Source: a virus. From it: 21,609 bases of DNA. Under the pieces are notes generated by a model. It ran no database searches. It saw only the letters and a list, made by a program, of their open reading frames with translations, and was not told where the DNA came from. The translations under genes were made by a program, and so were the position numbers. The stretch spans positions 1 through 21,609 of IMG/VR virus record IMGVR_UViG_3300020202_000219. One strand, 5' to 3'. Positions 1 to 6,437 of this stretch are shown piece after piece (position 1 is the first letter of the stretch; every line of letters begins with the position of its first letter).

Positions 1-315
1 AGCTAGCGTAGACTTTCCGCGACCCGATACGCCTCCGACAAGTACTAGGCCCTGACAGAGATAAAAGCCGTCGCAGATATCGGGGCTAATAAACGGGATA
101 CGGTTTTTAAGAGTCGCCTCACGAAGCGCCTTGTCTTTCGCATACTGCTCCTGCCTCGCTTTTTTATCTTTCGGTCGATAGGTTCTAGAATTTCTAGCTG
201 CTCCTGAGCGAATTTTAGCTGCGCCGCGCTCGTTGAACTCTTCAATAGTGCGCTTAACATCTGCGGGATTTTCGCTCATGCCAATAGACTTTAATGCCTC
301 ATCTTTCCCCATCAT
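1..315 (-). CDS. P-loop ATPase, N-terminal part (putative DnaB/RecA-like replication protein), cut by the window edge
   Basis: The frame stays open to base 1, so only the first 105 codons are visible. The last visible residues, GGVSGRGKSTLA, are a Walker A motif, preceded by the hydrophobic strand GLVLVGG as in RecA/DnaB-type ATPases. The region before it is basic and helical (many K, R, E, Q). I chose the ATG at 315 because it overlaps the stop of the upstream gene as ATGA and has AAGGAG about 10 nt before it; a second in-frame ATG lies at 279. Its place after the polymerase, nuclease and annealing genes suggests replication or recombination, for example a helicase. The P-loop is seen; the helicase role is inferred, and the diagnostic part lies outside the window. 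Confidence 0.75.
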   Translation of the reverse strand, partial: MMGKDEALKSIGMSENPADVKRTIEEFNERGAAKIRSGAARNSRTYRPKDKKARQEQYAKDKALREATLKNRIPFISPDICDGFYLCQGLVLVGGVSGRGKSTLA

Positions 316-638
316 GTCCCCCACTCCTTTTTCTTGTCGCACTTCTCGCAAAACAGGTATCGCTCGGTAAGCCCCACGTACTCCTTCCACGTGTGATACA
401 TGCACTCACTCTTGGGCCTGGTGGAACTTCCACTGGAAGAGGTTTGCCTGGATATCTCTTCTCTCATTTTCTTTACGAAGCTAAAAAAGCCGTCACCGTC
501 GTCGACCACTTCCCACTCATCGCGCCAGTCTGGATCGTTATTGTCGAGCATGGACTGAATGTCCTTAGTTAGGTTGGAGCCAAAAAATCCTGAAGAAAAG
601 TCGATGCCGCACCCACAGGGACAATCTAGTTTGTCCAT
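312..638 (-). CDS. hypothetical Cys-rich, probably zinc-binding protein
   Basis: A 108-residue protein I do not recognise. It begins MDKLDCPCGCG and ends with a second cysteine pair, CEKCDKKK. A CxC/CxxC pair at each end of a short acidic protein fits one structural zinc site that brings the termini together. The middle is acidic and aromatic (DNNDPDWRDEWEVVDDGDG), followed by a low-complexity SSSGSS stretch. Its start lies 13 bases inside the upstream transglycosylase gene and its stop overlaps the next ATG, so it is translated in the same leftward transcript. It could be a phage adaptor or nucleic-acid-binding protein; no family is claimed. Confidence 0.7.
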   Translation of the reverse strand: MDKLDCPCGCGIDFSSGFFGSNLTKDIQSMLDNNDPDWRDEWEVVDDGDGFFSFVKKMREEISRQTSSSGSSTRPKSECMYHTWKEYVGLTERYLFCEKCDKKKEWGT

Positions 639-961
639 ATATCCATTACCTTCTTTACATAGCGCCGGTTGCCGCAGGCGCTACCGCAGTTATAGGCGCT
701 CACTGCTTTACGAACATCGCCGCCGTATCGCTTGAGCTGGTAACGAAGATATTCGCTCGCGTATTTGCGATTCACTTCGCGATTGTGCCAAAGCTCGCTC
801 ACGTGCCCGCGAAAACCCATGTCTCGTGCGGTGCTGAGCTTTAACTGGCAGTAGCCGTAGCTTGCCGATCCGCCGTCACTCACATTGATTGCGTGAGGAT
901 TATGTCCGCTCTCGACAAAACAAACTGCTGAGAGCAAAGCTGCAAAAAGCTCGGGAGTCAT
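626..961 (-). CDS. lytic transglycosylase / lysozyme-like protein (SLT fold)
   Basis: A 111-residue murein hydrolase domain with the SLT arrangement. It has a helix with VESGHNPHAI, where Glu17 is the expected catalytic acid, then SYGYCQLKLSTARDMGF (the G-x-x-Q segment of the family), and near the end AVSAYNCGSACG, matching the A-Y-N-x-G motif. It is expected to cut the glycan between MurNAc and GlcNAc. There is no signal peptide, so it would need a holin or act in the virion. I chose the ATG at 961 rather than the upstream start at 991 because it overlaps the stop of the small membrane gene as ATGA and has GGAG 6 nt before it. Three extra cysteines (14, and two in NCGSACG) are unusual for a cytoplasmic enzyme and suggest an exported or oxidised form. 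Confidence 0.88.
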   Translation of the reverse strand: MTPELFAALLSAVCFVESGHNPHAINVSDGGSASYGYCQLKLSTARDMGFRGHVSELWHNREVNRKYASEYLRYQLKRYGGDVRKAVSAYNCGSACGNRRYVKKVMDIWTN

Positions 962-1113
962 GAAAGCTCCGTTGCGATGTAGTACCAGCAAATGGCAAGT
1001 GCTAGATTAAAGCCTGCTAGTGCGCCGATCGCTATGCCCGGCTGAATGATGAAAAACGCAAGCGTCGATCCGAAAACGAACGAATTAAATACACTAAAAA
1101 CCGTCGCCGTCAT
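958..1113 (-). CDS. small hydrophobic membrane protein, holin candidate (51 aa)
   Basis: A short gene starting ATG at 1113. It encodes 51 residues and its TGA is fused to the ATG of the transglycosylase (TCATGA). The protein is almost entirely hydrophobic: one segment around FVFGSTLAFFIIQPG and a second around IAIGALAGFNLALAICWYY, with a short polar C-terminus (ATELS). Two predicted membrane spans, small size and a position directly before a murein hydrolase are typical of class II holins. No sequence family is recognised, so the holin role is inferred from size, hydropathy and position. It lacks the charged C-terminal tail many holins have; another small membrane protein is possible. Confidence 0.7.
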   Translation of the reverse strand: MTATVFSVFNSFVFGSTLAFFIIQPGIAIGALAGFNLALAICWYYIATELS

Positions 1114-1115
1114 TC

Positions 1116-1328
1116 TCACACGCGCACCTTTTTCTTAAAACTGCCGTGATTCCTTGGGGAAGTGCTACCTCCGCCAAAACTGCCCTGATATCCGCCAATC
1201 AGGGGGAACAGCTTCTCGGTCCTGTTGCTTTCGCACTGAGTGCAGTTAACGGACTCATCCGGGTCTGAGAGGATGTCTTCGAATTTGTGTCCACAATCCA
1301 AACACAGGAAATCGTACATGGGGGCCAT
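1116..1328 (-). CDS. FmdB-type zinc ribbon protein
   Basis: A 70-residue protein with the FmdB/CxxC_CxxC_SSSS zinc-ribbon layout: MYDFLCLDCGHKFEDIL, a short acidic turn, then VNCTQCES and a basic, Gly/Ser-rich tail ending FKKKVRV. Four cysteines in two CxxC pairs would bind one zinc ion. Members are common in phages and bacteria and are called putative regulatory proteins, but their biochemical role is unknown. The start at 1328 follows AGGAGG at good spacing. It is the first gene after promoter 1352-1380, and its stop lies 2 nt before the start of the membrane protein gene. It heads the five-gene late-left transcript. Confidence 0.85.
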   Translation of the reverse strand: MAPMYDFLCLDCGHKFEDILSDPDESVNCTQCESNRTEKLFPLIGGYQGSFGGGSTSPRNHGSFKKKVRV

Positions 1329-1351
1329 AAAGCAATCCCTCCTTGTACTAG

Positions 1352-1380
1352 ACAGTACTAGATCGTACTACAGTTGTCAA
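1352..1380 (-). promoter_or_regulatory. leftward promoter with embedded palindromic operator (site 1)
   Basis: On the minus strand TTGACA (1375-1380) is followed by a 17-bp spacer and TACTGT (1352-1357). The spacer and -10 hold the inverted repeat AGTAC-GATCTA-GTACT (1354-1369). The core TGTAGTACGATCTAGTACT is identical at 4661-4689. The -35 begins directly after the polymerase stop codon. It should drive the FmdB, membrane protein, lysozyme and ATPase genes. Binding of a repressor between -35 and -10 would block RNA polymerase. Confidence 0.75.
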
Positions 1381-3177
1381 CTATTTCTGCCAGCGACCGA
1401 GCGGCTCTGAACAATCTACGGCAAGAGGAATGCGCAGCGAAATTTCTTTTCCAACCGCAACCATTTTGGACGAGATAAGCTCCCTGGCTTCAGCGACACA
1501 CGCCTCTTTAGGCTGCGCTAAAACTTCGTCGTGAATGGTGAACCAGGCGCGGCCGAGGTTACGGACCTGCATTTGCTCTGCGATAAGATAAAAAGCTCGG
1601 CTTGTAATATCGCCGCCCGTCCCTTGGATTAGGCTTGAATATGCTTGTCTGTAAGCAGCTTCTTTCTCCCAGGGCGCCTGGAATTTGGTCGGAAACCTGC
1701 GCCTACGGCCAAAAGGATTGACGATAGGCTCCCCCCGGTCAACTTTCGCCTTACACTCGTCGATGACTTTCTTCTCGCCTGCGTAAGTCTCCCAGTACTT
1801 ATTCCAAATCAGCTCAGCGTCCTTCTCCGAGCAGCCTACAATGTCCATTACTTTGCGGGGGCTGCATTGGTACTGCATCGCGAAGTTGAGCGTCTTAGCA
1901 ATGTGCCGAGGAAGTCCAACCCCCTCAGCCGTAAGGTCATGCTTACTCACACCCTCGTGGATAATCTTGAGCAGGTTCTTATCCATAGAGAAGTGGGCTG
2001 CAATACAGACCTCTAATTGTGAATAATCACACGTCACAAGCTTGTGTCCTGGATCGGGCACGAAAATGCCTCGGATCTTCGCCCAATCACCTTTGCTTGG
2101 CATCTGGCCCATATTTGGCTCAGAGTGCGAAATTCTTCCGGTAACCGTTCCGTTCACATTAAACGAAGGATAGATTCGGGATTCTTGAACTTTCTCTAGA
2201 GTATTTTCAATAAACGCCGTGTACATCTTTGAGTACTTACGTAGCTTACGGATCTCCGGAATAATCGGATGTTGTCCCTCAAGAAACTCTAGGGCTTTAT
2301 CATCTACAGTTCTATTCTTAGACTTCTTACTAAACTGTGCGGGAAGCCTGAGTTGATCATAAAGTAGGCGTGCCACTTGATCGGAAGACGAAAAGTTAAA
2401 CTCGGGCTTTGGAAGTGTCATCCACTTCTTACCTTTAGGAGTCCATGCCTTTTCAATTTCCTTAGACCACTGCTGAAGCTCTATAACGTCGCAGTGGTAA
2501 CCTCCAAGGGTTCGTAGCTCTTGCTCGGTCTTGATTATCTCGGCTTTCAGCTCTGAGCCCATCTGAATGCAGTAAGGGAGGTCAACCTTGATACCCTCTA
2601 ACTCAGTGTCCAGTAGAGCGCGAGCAAGGCGGTGCACATGATCAATAAGGCTATCAGGAATTGAATGAGTCCTAATAGCACGTAGTAGGCTGCGATAAAT
2701 GCGATCGGTATAAACAATATCGCGGCAACCGTAATCAAGGCGCTCCTCAAAAGGAGCCTCCAGATAGTTCTTGTACTTAGTCCAGAACTTCTCTTTGTAG
2801 TCATCTTTATACTTCTCCTGGATATGACTATCGAGATTGTGCTCGCGATTCTCATCAACTAGGTGATCAAGCAACATCCCGTCATGAACAAATTTTTCTC
2901 TCAAGTCTACGCCATGAAGGTAGGCAACTTTGAAATCGTACTTATAGTTCCACAAGACAAGTCGAGATTTAAGCTCTAGAAGTAGGGGCAAAAAGCTGCC
3001 ATCGAACATAACAGCAGTGTCTTTAACTTCTCCCGACATCTGTATGTCTATGAGCTTTGCTTTTCTTGGATCTTTGTCAGTTGTTTCAAAGTCGAGAACA
3101 ACATGAGTCGAATTCGCATTGTGGTATGCGATAAGCTTACGAATCTCTGCTTCTGATGTAAGATGAGTGAACTTCAT
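1381..3177 (-). CDS. family A DNA polymerase with 3'-5' exonuclease domain
   Basis: A 598-residue phage DNA polymerase of the Pol I family, without the 5'-3' nuclease domain. Exonuclease motifs are VVLDFETT (residues 26-33, Asp29 and Glu31), an NYKYD segment (Exo II) and YGCRD (Exo III), so proofreading should be active. Polymerase motif A is TCDYSQLE near residue 384, motif B is HIAKTLNFAMQY (usually NFGxxYG) and motif C is FTIHDEV near 548. It would be the replicative polymerase. The start is the ATG at 3177: the exonuclease motif follows at the usual distance, and the upstream in-frame TTG at 3201 lies inside a terminator hairpin. The odd points are no Shine-Dalgarno sequence and a rho-independent terminator directly before the start. 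The DFAMQYQ form of motif B is slightly unusual. Confidence 0.95.
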   Translation of the reverse strand: MKFTHLTSEAEIRKLIAYHNANSTHVVLDFETTDKDPRKAKLIDIQMSGEVKDTAVMFDGSFLPLLLELKSRLVLWNYKYDFKVAYLHGVDLREKFVHDGMLLDHLVDENREHNLDSHIQEKYKDDYKEKFWTKYKNYLEAPFEERLDYGCRDIVYTDRIYRSLLRAIRTHSIPDSLIDHVHRLARALLDTELEGIKVDLPYCIQMGSELKAEIIKTEQELRTLGGYHCDVIELQQWSKEIEKAWTPKGKKWMTLPKPEFNFSSSDQVARLLYDQLRLPAQFSKKSKNRTVDDKALEFLEGQHPIIPEIRKLRKYSKMYTAFIENTLEKVQESRIYPSFNVNGTVTGRISHSEPNMGQMPSKGDWAKIRGIFVPDPGHKLVTCDYSQLEVCIAAHFSMDKNLLKIIHEGVSKHDLTAEGVGLPRHIAKTLNFAMQYQCSPRKVMDIVGCSEKDAELIWNKYWETYAGEKKVIDECKAKVDRGEPIVNPFGRRRRFPTKFQAPWEKEAAYRQAYSSLIQGTGGDITSRAFYLIAEQMQVRNLGRAWFTIHDEVLAQPKEACVAEARELISSKMVAVGKEISLRIPLAVDCSEPLGRWQK

Positions 3178-3183
3178 AGGTAT

Positions 3184-3222
3184 AAAAAAGCCCCGGCGCA
3201 AGTTTGCGTTGGCACCGGGGCT
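3184..3222 (-). terminator. intrinsic terminator / attenuator directly upstream of the polymerase gene
   Basis: Reading leftward, AGCCCCGG (3222-3215) pairs with CCGGGGCT (3196-3189). The loop can form a further CGCAA/TTGCG stem, and six U residues follow (3189-3184). The polymerase ATG lies only 6 nt beyond the U run. It ends the nuclease-Rad52-88 aa transcript, and polymerase synthesis would depend on read-through. Confidence 0.8.
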
Positions 3223-3249
3223 ATGCTAGCGCTGCTGCGCTATCTGGTA

Positions 3250-3516
3250 TTACAAGGTCTCTGATTGCTCTCGCGCCTTCTCTCCTGCGCTGAAGAAAAC
3301 GATACGATAGTGAGGTTTCTTATCGTTGTCTTCGCGCTCGCTCTCGGGCACCTCTTGTAGATAGATTCGCCCGCCCTCTTCTGCCTTATTGAGCGCTTCG
3401 AGCACATCCCGTGTAATGCCAGCCGAAAATCCTCTTCCGTTCTTGGTCGGCCATAGTCCTACGCTTGGAGCGTATTCTTTCTGAGTTCCCGTTCCCTTTT
3501 TCCCCTTCAACGTCAT
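3250..3516 (-). CDS. conserved-looking hypothetical protein (88 aa)
   Basis: I do not recognise a family. The 88-residue protein starts with a basic tail (MTLKGKKGTGTQKEY) and has a compact middle (VGLWPTKNGRGFSAGIT) that could be beta-stranded. It ends acidic and charged, with YRIVFFSAG near the C-terminus. Its ATG overlaps the stop of the Rad52-type gene as ATGA, so it is translationally coupled to it. It is the last gene before the terminator at 3184-3222. Position suggests a small partner of the recombination or replication proteins, for example one that binds single-stranded DNA, but no motif proves this. Confidence 0.75.
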   Translation of the reverse strand: MTLKGKKGTGTQKEYAPSVGLWPTKNGRGFSAGITRDVLEALNKAEEGGRIYLQEVPESEREDNDKKPHYRIVFFSAGEKAREQSETL

Positions 3517-4292
3517 GCGATCATCTCCTTAGCTAGATATCGGTAAAATTCACTTGCCTGTTCGTTATTCATCTCTTCTTTTTTCTCGACTCCGTACCTG
3601 TCCTTCATTTCTTTCTTTAGGTCCCCGAAACTTTTTCTTTTCTTGGCGTTAAGCACTCGGGCCATGCTGTCGAGCATGCTGTTGAGTTGCGCCCGGTCGC
3701 TTGGCGGATTTTGCGGGACCGCGCCCTCAGATACCGGTTTACCCATGGATGCATCGTGCGTGCTGGTTCCTGCTTGAGGACTCTTTCCGATTGGGACTGA
3801 CTTTGGTGTTGATTTGGCGGCTGGGCGTTGCTCTTCTTCTCCATCATCCACGTTCTCCTGGTCTTTGCTATAAAGCGCGAGCCCCATGCTCATGCCCAAG
3901 TTCTTGGCACATCTTTTAAGAGCGTCAGTCACAGCTTCTTTAGCTGCAAGCTCGTGAGCCTTGCCGATATTCATTTTGTCTTGGCCGTCTCCGTAGCCTA
4001 CATCAGAGAATGTAGCGACTGAGCCCACCTGGTCTCTAAAGTGAGCCGCAAGCGTCACTGTAGCAATGTAGTGCACGGTTAACTTACCGTTCGTTTCTCC
4101 GGCGTGAACACAACGGATTTCATCCGTGCGATAACCCCAGTTACCCTGACCAAACACTTCGTTCAGGCGGTTAATGACGTAATGCCCTTCTAGGTAACTA
4201 AAGGACTGCCCGCCCCCGCCCGAACGTTCTTTCACGACGTCGCGCGGAATTTTTGCATTCAGTTGATCTAAGATCGTCTTTCTGTCGCTCAC
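3513..4292 (-). CDS. Rad52/Rad22-type single-strand annealing protein
   Basis: A 259-residue protein with an N-terminal Rad52-like domain. It shows a glycine-rich turn followed by FSYLEGHYVINRLNEVFGQG, then WGYRTDEIR, a beta-strand block, and the hallmark helix KEAVTDALKRCAKNLGMSMG (about residues 117-136) ending GLALY. The C-terminal third is low-complexity and charged, as in other phage annealing proteins. It should anneal complementary single strands in recombination. The start is GTG at 4292, 5 nt after AGGAGG. The upstream RecB/Cas4-like nuclease would supply resected ends, giving an exonuclease plus annealing pair like phage Red systems. The family call rests on motif order; a fold search would confirm it. 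Confidence 0.88.
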   Translation of the reverse strand: MSDRKTILDQLNAKIPRDVVKERSGGGGQSFSYLEGHYVINRLNEVFGQGNWGYRTDEIRCVHAGETNGKLTVHYIATVTLAAHFRDQVGSVATFSDVGYGDGQDKMNIGKAHELAAKEAVTDALKRCAKNLGMSMGLALYSKDQENVDDGEEEQRPAAKSTPKSVPIGKSPQAGTSTHDASMGKPVSEGAVPQNPPSDRAQLNSMLDSMARVLNAKKRKSFGDLKKEMKDRYGVEKKEEMNNEQASEFYRYLAKEMIA

Positions 4293-4307
4293 AATGACCT
4301 CCTCACT

Positions 4308-4541
4308 TCAGTCATCTTTCTTATTCTTTCCGTGATAGATCTTTGCCTCAGTTCCATCTGGGCAGGTGATCCTTGCTCCCCAGTTCTCTTTAGTCACAGA
4401 ACAACTCAGCCCTTGTTCACCTTGTGCTCCCGCCTCACCTTGAAATCCTTGTTCGCCCTGAACACCTCGTTCACCCGGCTCGCCTTTTGGCGCCGGTCCG
4501 CAGGCTGTTAGTAGAATTAGGATCAAGTACGCTCTGTTCAT
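4308..4541 (-). CDS. predicted lipoprotein with collagen-like Gly-X-Y repeats
   Basis: A 77-residue protein. It begins MNRAYLILILLTACG, a lipoprotein signal peptide with lipobox LTAC (Cys14 lipidated). Next come eight collagen-like triplets (GEP GER GVQ GEQ GFQ GEA GAQ GEQ) and a short domain with two cysteines (LSCSV and RITCPDG) that could form a disulfide. It would sit on a membrane surface as a trimer held by the Gly-X-Y rod. I chose the ATG at 4541, 3-7 nt after GGAGGAG; the upstream in-frame TTG is unlikely. Its first 71 bases overlap the end of the nuclease gene. Promoter 4661-4689, inside that gene, could express it separately. A superinfection-exclusion or surface-conversion role is possible, but not shown. 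Confidence 0.82.
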   Translation of the reverse strand: MNRAYLILILLTACGPAPKGEPGERGVQGEQGFQGEAGAQGEQGLSCSVTKENWGARITCPDGTEAKIYHGKNKKDD

Positions 4542-5289
4542 TACTCCTCCAGCAGTTCGCAAAGTTCGGGCAGACTATCGACCCGCGAACACAGCTCAGT
4601 GTGTTCATCGGGTACTGCTTTCGGGCCTTAATCTCTTCGATCGTGGCCTTCATGTTTTCAAGAGTACTAGATCGTACTACATATGTCAACTCGGATTTTA
4701 AGATTTGGATGCTCGGGTCGTTAAAGTCTTTTACAAAAACAACATAAACACGCTGCTCAGGAGTATAGCCAAGCTCCCTAGCCGACATCTCGCCATAGGC
4801 TGAGAGCTGCTCTTCGCATTCAATCTTTTCTTTAGCGTATTTTGCTGAGGAGGTCTTAAAGTCTACAATTGAGGGCACGCCCTTATACTCACCTAAGAAA
4901 TCTGGAGTCCCTTCAACAAGGTGCTGGTCAAACTTCGTATAAATACGCTCCTCGATCCGGAATGGCTTAAAGTGCTTGGCATGAAGTCTTGCAAAACGCT
5001 CAATGAAAATAGGGCCCATCTTCTCAAGCGCATCAGGTCCAAACTTGAATTTTCGGAGCCTTTTATCAACGGTACTCCAATACATCTGGAAACCTTCGAC
5101 ACCATCGCGGCCGGACAAACACTCAGCAATCCCGTAGTGCAAAGCGCTTCCGAACTCCGAATCTAGGCCCTTCTCTTCGGGCACAATGCCGTGGATGTGT
5201 TTAGCCTCGTAAAGCTTTGGGCATGTTCGATAGTCGTTAAGCTTGGAGAACCAAAACGCCTCGGGGTTGTAGGGGGTTTTATCGCTCAT
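4471..5289 (-). CDS. PD-(D/E)XK nuclease, RecB/Cas4-like, with probable iron-sulfur cysteines
   Basis: A 272-residue nuclease. Motifs in order are YRTCPKLY (Cys23), GSALH (His51), EGTPDFLGEYKG with Asp130, IVDFKTSS with Asp143 and Lys145, and EEQLSAYG (the Q-x-x-x-Y motif). This is the RecB-type nuclease core. Cys23 plus Cys233, Cys240 and Cys246 near the C-terminus resemble the four-cysteine iron-sulfur cluster of Cas4, AddB and related phage exonucleases. It would resect DNA ends for the Rad52-type protein downstream. The ATG at 5289 overlaps the stop of the 54-residue gene. Codons 200-209 encode the promoter/operator at 4661-4689, and the last 23 codons overlap the lipoprotein gene in another frame. 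Confidence 0.9.
   Translation of the reverse strand: MSDKTPYNPEAFWFSKLNDYRTCPKLYEAKHIHGIVPEEKGLDSEFGSALHYGIAECLSGRDGVEGFQMYWSTVDKRLRKFKFGPDALEKMGPIFIERFARLHAKHFKPFRIEERIYTKFDQHLVEGTPDFLGEYKGVPSIVDFKTSSAKYAKEKIECEEQLSAYGEMSARELGYTPEQRVYVVFVKDFNDPSIQILKSELTYVVRSSTLENMKATIEEIKARKQYPMNTLSCVRGSIVCPNFANCWRSNEQSVLDPNSTNSLRTGAKRRAG
4661..4689 (-). promoter_or_regulatory. intragenic leftward promoter with palindromic operator (site 2)
   Basis: TTGACA (4684-4689), 17-bp spacer, TACTCT (4661-4666) on the minus strand, with AGTAC-GATCTA-GTACT at 4663-4678. Nineteen bases of the core are identical to site 1. It lies inside the nuclease coding region and points at the lipoprotein start about 120 nt away, so the lipoprotein, Rad52-type and 88 aa genes could be transcribed without the nuclease. 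Confidence 0.7.
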
Positions 5290-5450
5290 AGCAGCCCTCG
5301 GCGTGCGGCCTCAGAAAGCATTGCCATATGCGCGGAGCTTGGTATTACTCGTTCGACCTCCGACCAGCGCTCCCAGTCCTTTTCGTACTGGTATTCATGG
5401 TCTTCAATAAGTCTCACAAGCTCCATATCGGTAAGTAATTCGTACTTCAT
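5286..5450 (-). CDS. small acidic hypothetical protein (54 aa)
   Basis: Starts ATG at 5450 with AGGAG 6 nt before it; its TGA overlaps the ATG of the nuclease as ATGA. The 54 residues are mostly helical and acidic/aromatic: MKYELLTDMELVRLIEDH, then EYQYEKDWERWSEVERV, and a short C-terminal helix with AHMAMLSEAARRG. No family is recognised. It is the first gene of the leftward replication/recombination transcript, behind the divergent region 5451-5541. The clear ribosome site and coupling make it a likely real gene despite its size. Confidence 0.75.
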   Translation of the reverse strand: MKYELLTDMELVRLIEDHEYQYEKDWERWSEVERVIPSSAHMAMLSEAARRGLL

Positions 5451-5506
5451 ACCGTACTCCTAATACTTTTGTACTATAATCAGGTATTCAAAGCAAGTGT
5501 TTATTA

Positions 5507-5535
5507 TTGATATTGTACTATATCTGTAGTATCAT
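5507..5535 (+). promoter_or_regulatory. rightward promoter with operator (site 3), leaderless start
   Basis: TTGATA (5507-5512), 17-bp spacer, TATCAT (5530-5535). The spacer holds TACTATATCTGTAGTA, the same 16 bp as at 14196-14211. Six nt separate the -10 from the ATG at 5542, so transcription should start at about the A of the start codon. Confidence 0.7.
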
Positions 5536-5541
5536 AGTACT

Positions 5542-5997
5542 ATGAAAAGATGGGAAGTAGTCCTGTTGTTTGTTTTAGGGTTGTTATTAATCGTCGCATC
5601 TAGGGCCGATGCCAGCTATCGACTAATAGAACTTAGAGAGCTATCAATCGACTACAAGAACTACGCCTGGCTCAATCCAAACGCCAGACATCCCCTACTT
5701 TATCCTGAGCATCCAAAAGAAGGTGTTGATCTCAATTTAAAGACGGATCTATTCGATTGGTTCTTTTGGGATAACTCAATCAAGAGCCTCACAACGGGCT
5801 CACAGTATCGAACGGTGGGATTAGAGACTAGGTTTGGCGTCTATGTCAGCGACTACCTGAACGTAGGCTACTATCATCAATCGCAGCATCTGCTAGAACG
5901 CTCTCATCACAGCATACCTAAATTCCCTGTTGAGGATGCCGTTGAATTCAAGCTCTACCTTTACCGCGACCGCCCTGCTCGCGACTCAATGTTTTAA
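5542..5997 (+). CDS. exported protein of unknown function (151 aa)
   Basis: A Sec-type signal peptide is clear: KR after the first Met, a hydrophobic core VVLLFVLGLLLIVA and a likely cut near ADAS. The mature part alternates polar and aromatic residues in strand-like segments (YRTVGLETRFGVYVSDYL, VGYYHQSQHLLER) and ends VEFKLYLYRDRP. This suggests a small beta-rich periplasmic or outer-membrane protein; no family is recognised. No Shine-Dalgarno sequence precedes the ATG. Instead the -10 of promoter 5507-5535 lies 6 nt away, which predicts translation from a leaderless mRNA. It heads the rightward unit that includes the endolysin. Possible roles are surface conversion or lysis timing (spanin-like), both inferred only from position. 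Confidence 0.8.
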   Translation: MKRWEVVLLFVLGLLLIVASRADASYRLIELRELSIDYKNYAWLNPNARHPLLYPEHPKEGVDLNLKTDLFDWFFWDNSIKSLTTGSQYRTVGLETRFGVYVSDYLNVGYYHQSQHLLERSHHSIPKFPVEDAVEFKLYLYRDRPARDSMF

Positions 5998-6005
5998 GGT
6001 GTGTT

Positions 6006-6437
6006 GTGGAAGACAAATCTAAAGACGATATCCGAAGCGCTCAGATTAAGCAGATTGCGGCACTTAGCTTAGACAACGTACCTGAATACAAAATCGCAAA
6101 AGAGATGAATCTATCTAGGCATGCTGTGCGAAAGCTTCGCAATTCTGATGAGTTTAAATCTCTCATGCAAGAACTTGGCGACCATGCTGTAGCTAATGCC
6201 AAAGAACAGTTTAAGTCGAAGATGGAAGAGCTAGCCCCGCTGGCATTCGAGGCGTTGAAGCACAATTTAGCTGAAAAGAAGATTGAAGCGGTTCGGGTCT
6301 TTATCGAAACCGTAGGCCTAAAAGACAAAGAAGTTGATAAGGGTGACACCGGAATTCTGCAAGTCATCTTTCCAGGCCAAAAGTCAGAAGTCGTCGTTCC
6401 AACTCAATCCAAAGTAATCGAGGAAGAAGATGCCTAA
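6006..6437 (+). CDS. helix-turn-helix protein, possibly terminase small subunit-like
   Basis: A 143-residue, mostly helical protein. Residues about 14-50 form a homeodomain-like HTH (IKQIAALSLDNVPEYKIA then NLSRHAVRKLRNSDEFK). Next come long charged helices (KEQFKSKMEELAPLAFEALK; KKIEAVRVFIETVGL) and a short acidic tail. An N-terminal HTH followed by helical oligomerisation segments is the layout of many phage small terminase subunits, but transcription regulators share it. The large terminase is 10 kb away, which weakens the packaging idea. The start is probably GTG at 6006, after AAGGTG. It overlaps the endolysin start by 8 bases. Confidence 0.78.
   Translation: MEDKSKDDIRSAQIKQIAALSLDNVPEYKIAKEMNLSRHAVRKLRNSDEFKSLMQELGDHAVANAKEQFKSKMEELAPLAFEALKHNLAEKKIEAVRVFIETVGLKDKEVDKGDTGILQVIFPGQKSEVVVPTQSKVIEEEDA

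Noticed and set aside
2598-2858. A hydrophobic 86-residue frame opposite in phase to the polymerase
   Set aside because: It lies wholly inside the polymerase gene on the same strand in another frame; no ribosome site, and the polymerase motifs make the other frame certain.
3178-3201. Polymerase start at an upstream TTG
   Set aside because: The TTG lies in the terminator hairpin and adds eight residues unlike any polymerase start.
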